Part shown: positions 54,701-64,000 of the stretch, piece after piece | Layout: every line of letters begins with the position of its first letter | Numbering within the stretch: position 1 is the stretch's first letter | From: Ciona intestinalis | Lineage: Eukaryota; Chordata; Ascidiacea; Phlebobranchia; Cionidae | NCBI RefSeq assembly: GCF_000224145.3 | Contig: NC_020172.2 | Location: 4,617,961 to 4,681,960 of the forward strand | Direction: 5' to 3' | DNA: 64,000 bases | The notes under the pieces: model-generated | What the model was told of the DNA's origin: nothing | Databases searched by the model: none | Seen by the model: only the letters and a program-made list of their open reading frames with translations | Program-made: the position numbers and the translations under genes

Positions 54701-55156
54701 GGTGAGTTTGTGTGTTTATTCATAATATTAGGGTGAGGGAAGACAGGACACCTTTTTATCCCATTTTCTTGTCCCATTTGGTAGTAAACAAAGAAATTTA
54801 AGAAATTATAAATCCTCAACCCCACGACTTCCATAGACCGTTTTTAATTGTTAAAACACGATCAGGATATTTGCATAAGCGGTATCCCGTCTCCCCCCAC
54901 CCTACTATATGTTTATTCTGTTACGTTTTCGTAGCACCATATCCTTACTAGGCCCAATATAAGTTATATCTAATTTAACTTAACAGGCCTGGTTATTGAT
55001 ACAACGGGAAACAGCACAGTTGTATTTTACATCGGTGCGTCATCATTACTGCTGTCAATCATCTTTATTCTATTGTTGAATAAAATAAACCAACGACAGG
55101 AGAGAAGTATTGAACACCCTTTATGTGAAGAAATAACGGATTCTAAAAACATCTGA
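51782..55156 (+). CDS. SLC16 monocarboxylate-transporter-like protein
   Basis: Twelve-helix plasma-membrane transporter of the MCT family, substrate unknown (lactate, aromatic amino acids or other monocarboxylates in relatives). Exons: 51782-51986, 52250-52393, 52726-52901, 53134-53240, 53302-53486, 53919-54046, 54473-54701, 54987-55156; 1344 nt, 447 residues. DGGWGWVIVGFGMF in TM1 is the MCT signature, and YFKHKRNMAM matches the second one after TM4. The polar stretch NHLAEPET... to TCTAW is the central loop between TM6 and TM7. LGELGSRLLFGSFFDRF matches the TM8 region. The 53241-53301 intron is inferred: reading straight on hits a stop (GTG ATG AAA TGA), and only a weak GTTTAT donor with the TTGCAG acceptor restores the frame. 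A weak alternative is a frame error. An acceptor-like TATTTAG lies just upstream of the ATG. Confidence 0.85.
52427..52562 (-). mobile_element. MITE family A, subfamily two, right end lost
   Basis: AGTACTGTAGGGTAAGATG, TTTTGGAGTCGTCGGGATAT, ATTTCTGTAAACATTTT. In transporter intron 2. Confidence 0.6.
53549..53744 (-). mobile_element. MITE family A, subfamily two
   Basis: TATCGTAGGGTAAAATGGGA, CAAACGGGACGAGAAATTAA, CCATCTTCCCCCACCCTGCT. In transporter intron 5. Confidence 0.75.
54724..54911 (+). mobile_element. MITE family A, full length
   Basis: ATTAGGGTGAGGGAAGACAG to CCGTCTCCCCCCACCCTACT. Begins within 25 bp of the donor of transporter exon 7. Confidence 0.85.
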
Positions 55157-55164
55157 ATTACATG

Positions 55165-55325
55165 TTCTGTTACTTCAGCTACCAGGCATAATGTAAATAC
55201 CGCTCATCTGGTATAAATAACGTAGTGTATTTCCAATGGGTGAAGTCTTGCCGGATGACCGCCGAAACAACATAAATACAATACGTTTTTTCATACCAGA
55301 TGAGCCGTTTAAACAATATTTGCAA
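55165..55325. mobile_element. Palindromic element, family C, shortened
   Basis: TGTTACTTCAGCTACCAGGC, TGAAGTCTTGCCGGATGACC, ACGTTTTTTCATACCAGATG. It begins just after the transporter stop codon, so it may lie in the 3' UTR. Confidence 0.65.
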
Positions 55326-55345
55326 TGTATAGTCTTTATACAATA

Positions 55346-55554
55346 TTTAGTAGGGTGGGGGGAAGGTGGGACACCTTTTCAATCTATTTTCTTCTCCAAT
55401 TTGGTAGTAAACAAACATTCAACGATTTTTTATAAAACTTTATTTTCACGGCTCCCACAGATCGTTGTTGATTAGTTAAAACACGATCAGGATATTTGGT
55501 TATTATGTGTGAAAGGTGTCCCATCTTCCCCCACCCTACTATACTGTTAATTAA
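55346..55554 (+). mobile_element. MITE family A, full length
   Basis: TTAGTAGGGTGGGGGGAAGG to CCATCTTCCCCCACCCTACT. Confidence 0.85.
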
Positions 55555-56689
55555 GGTGCATGACATAAGTATATAGTTTTCCGTTTTAAATTCTCACTGT
55601 GCTATATGGACGTATACCAAACGTATTGAAATTATTTTACAATTTTTATAGCTATTCTATTCTTTGTGGGTGAGGTCAAAGGACCTGAGATTTGAGCCAG
55701 ATTTGGCCCATTACCCCAGAATTTTTATAGCTATGGCGGTATATACTTATTCCTAGGCACAGCTTTCCTTACGTGTAAATGTGACCGCTTTTTATACCAC
55801 ACCCGTTATTAAATTCTTTACGACGCGTGATGCTGTCTTGTTTGCATATTTTTTCTAAAATGTTATTTTTGTAAATCTTGTTTGTATATGCTATTCAGCT
55901 ATATGGCTTCGACAAGCGAGTGTAAACATTTGAAAGCCACTTTTTCATGTATTTGCTGCTGATAAATTAATCGCAGGGAATTTTGCTCGTACCACCAAAT
56001 GTCTAAATTGGTGCTTCATACGACGAACTACGGCAAAAATAAATAACCGTCGCATAAAAAGGCAAATTTCGGATTTACGTTGTTGCTGATGGCTAGGAAA
56101 TTTCGCTCCGCAAGCTCTCTCGATATTTTGGTACCATTCGGATCGCATCACTGGTGCCTGAAGTGTTATTGCAATCCGGGATTTTTGGTTTGCGTGATAA
56201 GCTGCTAATTGCGTTGTAACATGTCGACTGTGTAATTCCCAATGCATTTATAATTCAAATACATGTTGCGATAATTAGCGTTTTTTTAACGTCATTTTGA
56301 GTATTGTTCGCTATGAAAACAGGGATTAATAAAACTTACTTTAAGTATGTAACTTTGTGGGTGTTTATAATATATCCTGGTCGTACCTTTAAAGTAAGAA
56401 ATATTTATGCTGCATTCGATCGTTATCAAACTATTTCCAAATTCTTAAAGTTTCACTAGATAATTCCTTCATTTAAAATTTAAAAACAAAGATTTTTGTG
56501 TTGGTTTTTCATTATTTATAAATCCTTACCGTACATTAAATATGGTATATGCTTCCTTTTAGTGACATGTGTATGGCCCACCTCTGTAGTATATATACCA
56601 TGTATTTCATATTGCAGAGCCCTGAGTTGTCAATCTGTAAAATACATATCGTGTCTTATCATACGTCATCAGGACAACTCCCATATAAA

Positions 56690-56836
56690 TTGATTGTAAT
56701 TCGCGGTTGAATGATGTAGTTCCAGTCATTACAATTTAGTTGGGGTTTTTGATTGTAATTCTTTTGATTCTTTTGAATTGATTGTAATTCGCGGTTGAAT
56801 GATGTAGTTCAAGTCATTACAATTTAGTTGGGGTTT
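56690..56836. repeat. Direct repeat, two 59-bp units 88 bp apart
   Basis: Both units read TTGATTGTAATTCGCGGTTG to CATTACAATTTAGTTGGGGT with one mismatch (TTCCAGTC against TTCAAGTC). Confidence 0.85.
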
Positions 56837-57423
56837 AAATGGACGTGAATTTACACGTACAACTCACATAAACGTATAGATAAATTGGGGACTATGAAAA
56901 ACTTATGCACCGTCATTATTGCTCAGTATAAAACTAAAAATCGAGTCTAATTAAGTCGACAGACACGTCGAATCGTGATTATTGAGTCGTTATTATATCT
57001 CTTCAAAGCAAGATGGCTGACATTCAATGACGTTGCTGTCCTGTGCTATTTCGAACGTAAACAAGTGACGTTTCGTGCAAATTAAACTGATCTATGTTAA
57101 TTAATATTCAAGTTCGACATGCGGAATACAACTTTGACACGATCATAGCGGCAATTACGTGACTGTCAAGTTCTATTTGCCACTCGCCGAGTCGGATTCT
57201 TGAGAATTGATTCTTCGTTTCGGCGTTTTTGCTCTGATTAAAAATTCTGATCAGTGCATGCGTTAAAATCACACGGCGGCCGCATTTATGAAATTACTGT
57301 AATCTGTATCGTATGAATACGCGCCGATATTTTATTACATAGCTGCATAAAGTAATTAAATTGTACACAGTATATACATTTTAAAACTTTCATAAAAAAT
57401 GCTGCGGCACAGTGTTTAAGTCA

Positions 57424-57578
57424 TATAGTAAAGTGGGGAATATTGGACACCTTTTCATTCTATTTTCTCGTCCCATTTCGTATTAAACAAAGAACATTCA
57501 AAGAAATATAAAACCGTATCCTCACGACTCCATTATAACGTTGTTAACTAGTATCCCGTTTTCCCCAACCCTACTATG
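57424..57578 (+). mobile_element. MITE family A, right half shortened
   Basis: CATATAGTAAAGTGGGGAAT, CTCGTCCCATTTCGTATTAA, AGTATCCCGTTTTCCCC. Confidence 0.75.
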
Positions 57579-57910
57579 TCAGCACTTCAATTAGAAATGT
57601 TGTTACTGTGTGACATAATAATAAAGTTTAAGAAGGGAAGAAAAAGAAAATCTGCAGAAATTGTTTCTGCATAAGTTTACAAAATTAAAACGAAAATCGG
57701 GCTTCGTTTGAATGGTTTTACTGTGAAGTGGCCGTTTTCTTATTCATTGCACTTTTACGCTCAATATTGTAGATTTCTGACGAAGCCATTAAGTATGTAA
57801 AGATCACGTTCCAGTAATCATGCAGAATTAAACTTAAATCGGCCGTTCAATTAAACGAGAAATTAGTTCGCCCGCCGGGGATCATACGAAGAAAGCATGG
57901 CGATGCCGGG

Positions 57911-57917
57911 TATATAA
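57911..57917 (+). promoter_or_regulatory. Putative TATA box of the EGF/WxxW gene
   Basis: TATATAA in a GC-richer surround (GCCGGG before it), about 66 bp upstream of the start codon, a spacing that leaves room for a short leader. No experimental start site is known from the sequence. Confidence 0.45.
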
Positions 57918-57976
57918 CGACTGACTAAGCGCTTATAGGTACAGTATCTTCTGTATTACAACAGAGATTCATCATT

Positions 57977-60900
57977 ATGAAGACTTCAATTGTGCTCGCT
58001 GGCCTCGCCGTTTTCTTTGTTGCGGTTGAAGCATCTTTATCAATTCGTAAGTATATATGAATAAAAAATAAATTGGATTGTTAAAAAAGTTAGGATATTA
58101 GTTTTGCATATATGATCGTTTTAACAAATAACGACGGTTTATGGGAGTCGTAAGAAAACGATTTTATAATTCTTCGAATGTTTTTGTTTACTAGGCCTAT
58201 ACCAAATGGGACGATATAATAGTAATGGAACCGTGTTCCATCTTATACACAAACTTCCCATACTCACTTGCCAGGCATATTTATACGTGTATTTTCGCTT
58301 TTTTGGTAGCCGACGTTTTGACGTCCTGTTCAGGATCGTCTTTATTAGGGCGAAATGACGCTTGATACAAAACAACCAATGCTGAAACACTGTATATTGT
58401 TTGTAAGTTTAACTTTGATTTCTTTTCAGCACCTTTTTCTCCTTGTCACCCCAACCCCTGCGGTGCCTACGCCACTTGCAGAGTCAAATCTTGGTTCCGC
58501 CATGAATGTACTTGTAACAGCGGCTACGTCGGTGACGGCCAAGTCTGTGGTAAGTTGCTTTAAGTTTCAGATTTTTTAATGCAAAAAATTCTTAGTTTTC
58601 GTATTGCAAAAAATTCCCAAGTTTCGTAATGCAATAGTAATTTGATCTCCGCTATCGTTTTTAAAGTAAAAAATAAAACTTAGGTTATGTTATATTTTCC
58701 CAAGTCCCCAACAGCACCTTACCCTCATGAAATATCACTTAAATGTTTTGTTTTTTTCACAGTTCGCCCCCCCACCTGCAGACGTGGTTACCAATGGACC
58801 CAATTTTACAACCGAGATCGACCAAGCGGTCACTGCGATTGTGAAAATTTCTCCCTCTTGAAAGCCCAATACCCAGAAATTTGCGATAACCGTCATAGCG
58901 TAGATGTTGTAGACGCTACAACCGGTCTCGATTATCGTGTATACGGACAAGTAGTCAACATCAACACTCCAGCGGAAAAGGGCTTCTCCTGCTTCAACGC
59001 AGCCCAACCAAACAATCAGAGATGCCGAAACTACAAGATCAGATTCTGTTGTCGTAAGTATCTGTCAAGAAATTTTAACTCAAAGCTATATGTGAGTGTT
59101 ACAATGGCCTAATCAATACATTGAATTCATTGAGTATAGGCGATATGGTGTTACTTAAACCTTACGTGTTTATTCAGTTGATATAAAACAGCAACACGCA
59201 CTGTAGCGGTACTACCTTACCGCACAGTATTTCTTTACTCCATGCGTATAGATATACATGAAGTTAAACTTCTTAGAAGAGTACAAATAAAAGAACACAT
59301 TTAATACAAAAACTATTCTTTATCTCCCCAACGCAAATTAAAAGTTTGCATAAAAATTGTTTTTGGTAAACTCAATTTTTTTTATTTAAGTATTTTATTT
59401 TTGCAGCAAATGATCCTTGCAACCCTAGCCCATGCGGAGCTTATGCAACTTGCAGCAATGTTCACTACAGACCTGTCTGCACTTGCAATGCAGGTTACAC
59501 TGGAAACCCACAAACTGGGTGCACTGGTAAGAACGAACTTATAAGTTTCCGTCTTAGGAATGCGTGTAACTTAATTTTTCAGCATGGCTGGGCAATGACA
59601 GTCGTTATAACACGGATGTTTTGTTTCACATACCTCGTGCCAGCTTATAAGTTACCACGTATGTAGCCTATTTATCTTCCATCGGCGCGGCAACGAAATT
59701 CATGGATGTACTGATCCATATACGCATGCTGCCAGCTTATTAGTTACCACATATGTAATTTTTTTAACTGCAAGTGGCGGAGCAGCAACAGTCGTTATAA
59801 CATAGGTATTTTTTGCGCCTGCTTACAGGCTACTACAACAAATTAGACAAGCCATTAGTGACCTCAGGGTTTGAGCTATATTGTGTGTTACTTTTATTCC
59901 TTTTGTTTATTTAAATATTTTACAGCTATCGATCCTTGCAACCCTAGCCCATGCGGAGCTCATGCAACTTGTAGCAGCGTTCACTACAGACCTGTCTGTA
60001 CTTGCGAAGCTGGTTACACTGGAAACCCACAAACTGGGTGCACTGGTAAGAACAAATTTCCGTATTTTTATCGAATAATGTAACATGCTTTATACGCGTG
60101 GTTAGATTACGAGCTCCCACGTATGTAACTTTGTGGATGGTTGTATTTTTTGTGGCTGACAATTTAGACCCCTGTGTTCATTTAAATCTGTTTGGAATTA
60201 AACACTGCCTTTTTTAGATTGCAAATGTTGTATCTCTTTTACACCACCTAGCGTATAAATTCAAAATATTTTAAACATGGCTTGATCAGGTATTCCCCTT
60301 TTGAAAAAAAAATATATATATATGGCAATCGCTCGCTTAGTTTAATTTATGCATCTGAACCATGTTTTAACGCTCACAGACGTAAACGAATGTTTGAGAC
60401 CAAACGTATGTGGTTCTGCTAGCAACAACAAGCGATGTGTGAATACAGCTGGAAGCTTCAGATGTGTCTGCAAGAACGGATACAGGGCACAAGGAAGCAG
60501 ATGCGTTGGTAAGAATGTTATGTATATAGATATAGTATTTATTGTCTGTGCTAGTAAATAATCCTAACCCTAGCCCCTGCCCCATTACCACCGACCCCTA
60601 AGTACCAACCTCTAACACTTTTCTTCCAGCCTAATCTGTTACGAACTTGGGAATTTATTTTATGCCCCATTGTTAGTTATGTATACTTGGCTAAGTAAAA
60701 ATCGCCAAGTATTTCAAGAGATATACTTTATTACTGGTTGTTTTATTTATATATTTGGCACTAGTAAAGAATCCTCTGGTACGTTTCAGATTAGGCTGGT
60801 AGAAAGTGTTAGAGGTCGGTAGTTAGGGGTTAGTGATATCATGGGTTAGTACTTATATATAGCTATTAGCAAATAACGTAGGGAAATTCTTCACTAGCAC

Positions 60901-63900
60901 CCCGGACTTAAATATTCCTATTTCCTAATCTAACTAAAACTTTATTAACATATATTAATGTATAATAAATAACAGATATAAACGAATGCTTGAGACCAAA
61001 CATCTGCGGTATCAACAGCAACAAACGATGTGTTAATAGACCAGGAGGTTACAGGTGTGTCTGCAAGCCTGGATACAGAGCACAAGGAAGCAGATGCGTT
61101 GGTACATACACAGTATTTATTGCCGATTTGATATAATATAACTTTCACTAAATTCACTTAATTCTAAAAAAGTTTGGATTTTATTAGAAAGATGTTTAAT
61201 AAACAGTATTTTTGCTAAACTTAGTGACGTTAGATACACTAAACTGGTTAATAGTCAATATTACAGTTGTTTAAAATTTATTGGCCAATTTTAGAATTAT
61301 AAAATTATTAATTATTCACCCACAAATAGAGTAAAAGACCAACTCATAAAAACAACTTTGGGAGTCGTAAGAATACGGTTATATAAATCTAAAATTATTC
61401 TTTGTTTACTTCCAAATGGGACAATAAGATAAAATGAAAACATGCACCATCTTACCCCAACCTACTATATATTTAACAGACATTAATGAATGTTTGAGAC
61501 CAAACGTATGTGGTCCTGCTAGCCACAACAAGCGATGTGTGAATACACCGGGAAGCTTCAGATGTGTCTGCAGGAACGGGTACAGAGCACAAGGAAGCAG
61601 ATGCGTTGGTAGGCCTTGGATTTTTATTGAGTGTTGGGGTAATGGAGCAATTCTTGTCCATATTCCAGATCCTTGACAAGCACCTCACCCATATAAAATA
61701 TAAGACTTAGATATTCCTGAGTGAATGAATGTAACTTGGTTATCCTTGCGTGGCTGGAAAACAACAGTTGTTATATTATGAGTGTTCTGTTTCATACACC
61801 TCGTGCCCGCTTACCAGTTACCACAAATGTAACTTAGTGGGTGTTTAGACACCCCATTAGTGACCACTGGGTTGGCGTTAAGTGTCTGTTGGGCTAATGG
61901 GCCATATTTGGCATAAATCCCAAATCCTCGGTAAGGACTTTGCCCATATAGAAGGAAGATTATTTATTAGCACAAAGATTTTACGCACAATTTTTGTGCA
62001 GATATCAATGAATGCAGAAGCTCCCCTTGTGGTAATAATGCACGATGCATCAACACCCCAGGAAGCTTCACATGCAGATGCAACACTGGTTACACTGGAA
62101 ACGGTCGTATTTGCCGAGGTAACATTAATTCCATGACAAATTAAATTGCAAACTATGTCATAATTTGTTTTATTTAAATAGGAGACTGACGATGCCATTT
62201 AGGTGAAATATATTTTCTCTCTTTTACTATACAATTTGATGGACTTGATTTTTGTCTGTTATGTATTTCTAAGCACCTGATCCTAACTGGTATCTTTACA
62301 CAAGGTTTGACCTGCTAAATGAGCACCGGCTCAGGGTTAGATTCACAGAATTCATTACATTGTCTCTTAAATATTTCAATACTAAAAAATACTTGTTTAC
62401 AGTTCCATCGGATTTTAAAAGTTTTTAAAAACTGTTCTAATGTAAAATAAAACTGGTTTTAGACATTAATGAATGTGAAGCCCACCCTAATCCATGTGGA
62501 GAAAATGCATTGTGTATTAACGGACTAGGCAGTTATCGTTGTATTTGTGCTCGAGGATTTTCAGGACCTCTTTGCACAGGTTAATTCTTTGTAAGCTTAC
62601 GTTGCATCGCTTATGCTGAAATTGCATTGCATCGTTGTTGGTAAAAATTTGGTGCTTCGCTTTCCGCTCAAAATTAATGTGCACATGCTTAAATATAAAG
62701 TATGTATCTGTAACCAGCGCCGGACATTTAGTAATATAATATAAATAAAACATATTTTTTGGTCAAATTTTCAAAAAAAACACAAATTTTACTAAAAAAA
62801 TATTTTGCCCTGCAAGACTTTCTGAAAACCCACCTTATGATGGTTGCATTACTACCACAGCCCATATGGGTAAAGTAAGGTTTCAATATATGCTAATTAT
62901 CATTTTGTTCACACAGATGTTAATGAATGTGCAGCTATAAGACCCCCATGCAGTCCTAATGCTGACTGCACCAACACCCCAGGTAGTTTCACATGCCAAT
63001 GCAAATCGGGCTACACTGGAAATGGTTTAGTTTGCCGGGGTAAGTTTCAACATTTAAACCTTTTAATAGATATACCACGCTAACCTTATGTATCAATTTT
63101 TTGGGGAAAAAATTGTAATGTTTTCTTGTATTACTTTGATACTTTTTTTTATTTGAAAATTTTACAACTATTTTGATAATTTGTTTGGTTTTTATTAGAA
63201 AGGTGTCTAATAAACAGTTTTTATTGCTAAACTTAGTTACTAGTTAAAGTTACAATTATTTAAAATTTATTGGCCAATTTTAGAATTATACAATTATTAT
63301 TTATTCACCCACAAATAGAGTAAAAGACTAGCTCATAAAAACACTTTGGGAGTCGTAAGAATATGGTTATATAAATCTAAAATTATTCTTTGTTTACTTC
63401 CAAATGGGACAATAAGATAAAATGAAAACATGCACCATCTTACCCCAACCTACTATATATTTAACAGACATTAATGAATGTTTGAGACCAAACGTATGTG
63501 GTCCTGCTAGCCACAACAAGCGATGTGTGAATACAGCTGGAAGCTTCAGATGTGTCTGCAGGAACGGGTACAGAGCACAAGGAAGCAGATGCGTTGGTAG
63601 GCCTTGGATTTTACTGAGTGTTGGGTTTTGTTTCATACACATCGTGCACGCTTACCAGTTACCACAAAGCACAAATGCAATTTAGTGGGTGCTAAAACAA
63701 CGCATAAGTGACTACTGGTGACTGGTGTATGAAATGGAGCAATTGCCATTAAGTGTCTGTTGGGCTATTGAGCCAACTCTGGCCTAAATTCCAAGTCTTC
63801 GATAAGGACTTACTCGGATAGAATACTTAAGTGTGTAAGTCTATTAAAAAGGCTGGTGGAAAGTGTTAGAGGTTGGTAGTTAGGGTTTATTAGTTCGGGT

Positions 63901-64000
63901 TTAGTGGCTAGCAGATAATGTAGGGAGAGAAATATTTATTGGCACCAAGATTTTACTTTATTTTTGTGCAGATATCAATGAATGCAGAAGCTCCCCTTGT
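57977..64000 (+). CDS. Secreted EGF / WxxW / calcium-binding EGF protein (3' end outside window)
   Basis: Extracellular or mucus-type modular protein. Exons: 57977-58046, 58430-58549, 58763-59053, 59407-59526, 59926-60045, 60380-60508, 60976-61101, 61480-61608, 62002-62118, 62463-62579, 62917-63039, 63468-63596, 63972 onward; about 540 residues so far. Residues 1-20 are a signal peptide (MKTSIVLAGLAVFFVAVEA). Order: EGF (about 24-63), mucin-type WxxW domain (64-160; WTQFYNRDRPSG, GFSC, YKIRFCC), two EGFs (161-240), then cbEGF modules beginning D(I/V)NEC with the CxNxxxxFxC hydroxylation/Ca pattern. Every intron is phase 1, so each exon is a self-contained module that can be duplicated or skipped without frame change. 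Exons 4/5 are near-identical, as are 6/8/12 and 9/13. The family role may be matrix or mucus; the exact function is unknown. Confidence 0.88.
58105..58257 (-). mobile_element. MITE family A, left end lost
   Basis: GATCGTTTTAACAAATAACG to ACCAAATGGGACGATATAAT and GTGTTCCATCTTATAC. First intron of the EGF gene. Confidence 0.65.
58262..58372 (+). repeat. Family D palindromic repeat
   Basis: CTTGCCAGGCATATTTATAC, GGTAGCCGACGTTTTGACGT, AGGGCGAAATGACGC. Shares its order with the 20806 copy. Confidence 0.55.
59570..59880 (-). mobile_element. Two overlapping reversed SINE pieces
   Basis: Two successive 3' halves: GACAGTCGTTATAACACGGA with CATACCTCGTGCCAGC, then GCAACAGTCGTTATAACATA with CATTAGTGACCTCAGGG. 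They fill the intron between the two near-identical EGF exons. Confidence 0.6.
60556..60902. repeat. Inverted pair of family E repeats
   Basis: Reversed copy at 60556-60648 (CCAACCTCTAACACTTTTCT) faces a forward copy at 60757-60902 (GTAGAAAGTGTTAGAGGTCG). In the intron between the first two cbEGF exons. Confidence 0.65.
61330..61474 (-). mobile_element. MITE family A abutting an EGF exon
   Basis: GGGAGTCGTAAGAATACGG, TTTACTTCCAAATGGGACAA, CACCATCTTACCCCAACC, CTACTATATA. The exon's TTTAACAG acceptor begins immediately after its terminus. Confidence 0.8.
61720..61880 (-). mobile_element. SINE 3' half, reversed
   Basis: GAATGAATGTAACTTGG, CGTGGCTGGAAAACAACAG, TTTCATACACCTCGTGCCCG, TTAGTGACCACTGGGTTGG. 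A shortened relic is present at 63625-63740 in the duplicated unit. Confidence 0.7.
63318..63462 (-). mobile_element. MITE family A, duplicated copy
   Basis: Same blocks as the 61330 copy with few differences (GTAAGAATATGG against GTAAGAATACGG), so it arose by segmental duplication, not by a new insertion. Confidence 0.85.
63850..63950 (+). repeat. Interspersed repeat (family E)
   Basis: AGGCTGGTGGAAAGTGTTAG, AGGTTGGTAGTTAGGG, AGCAGATAATGTAGGG. It has no counterpart at the same place in the first 2-kb unit. Confidence 0.6.

Larger units (their letters stand above)
55157..57976. other. 2.8-kb spacer before the EGF gene
   Basis: No gene recognised. Contains a family C element, two MITEs, a family F copy at 55663-55730, an 88-bp-spaced direct repeat and the EGF-gene promoter. 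Confidence 0.5.
61173..64000. repeat. Tandem segmental duplication, unit about 2 kb
   Basis: 61173 onward and 63184 onward align through the intron, MITE, exon 8/12, SINE remnant, family F piece and exon 9/13. Offsets are 1988 bp at exon 8/12 and 1970 bp at exon 9/13. A family E copy at 63850-63950 is present only in the second unit. The second unit runs out of the window. Confidence 0.85.

Noticed and set aside
56496..56693. 65-codon hydrophobic frame
   Set aside because: AT-rich spacer with chance hydrophobic codons; no splice or start context.

Overview
The window looks like nuclear DNA of a small-genome invertebrate chordate, most likely a sea squirt of the genus Ciona. It is AT-rich, its coding exons are short and split by GT-AG introns, the genes match chordate families, and a few short mobile-element families fill the introns and spacers. 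No bacterial, viral or organellar genes were seen. All exon boundaries were read by eye from splice sites, reading phase and protein similarity. In every complete gene model the exon lengths add up to a whole number of codons.

Layout. 412-7171 (minus): a DDX43-like DEAD-box RNA helicase with two KH domains, interrupted by an assembly gap. 8235-27078 (minus): a 28-exon TRPA1 channel of 1443 residues with ankyrin repeats, six membrane helices and a long coiled-coil tail. 33270-35698 (minus): a Golgi carbohydrate sulfotransferase of the HNK-1ST/CHST8-14 type. 39795-40238 (plus): an ID-like HLH protein without a basic region. 42237-48020 (minus): a class B/adhesion-type seven-helix receptor with a very short ectodomain. 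51782-55156 (plus): an SLC16 monocarboxylate-transporter-like protein. 57977 to the right edge (plus, incomplete): a secreted protein with EGF, a mucin-type WxxW domain and a growing array of calcium-binding EGF modules. The genes do not form a common pathway; this is a normal gene-mixed eukaryotic segment.

The spacers and introns hold more than 50 copies or fragments of one short palindromic MITE family (about 190-200 bp, ends GTAGGGTGGGG..., TA target), a tRNA-headed SINE family, a second palindromic element, and several shorter repeats. The most interesting signals are: a 2-kb tandem duplication inside the EGF gene that copies whole exons together with a MITE; a TRPA1 intron made almost entirely of SINE sequence; a three-layer nested insertion at 51.25-51.75 kb; the receptor that lacks a recognisable GPS; and the EGF-WxxW-cbEGF domain order.
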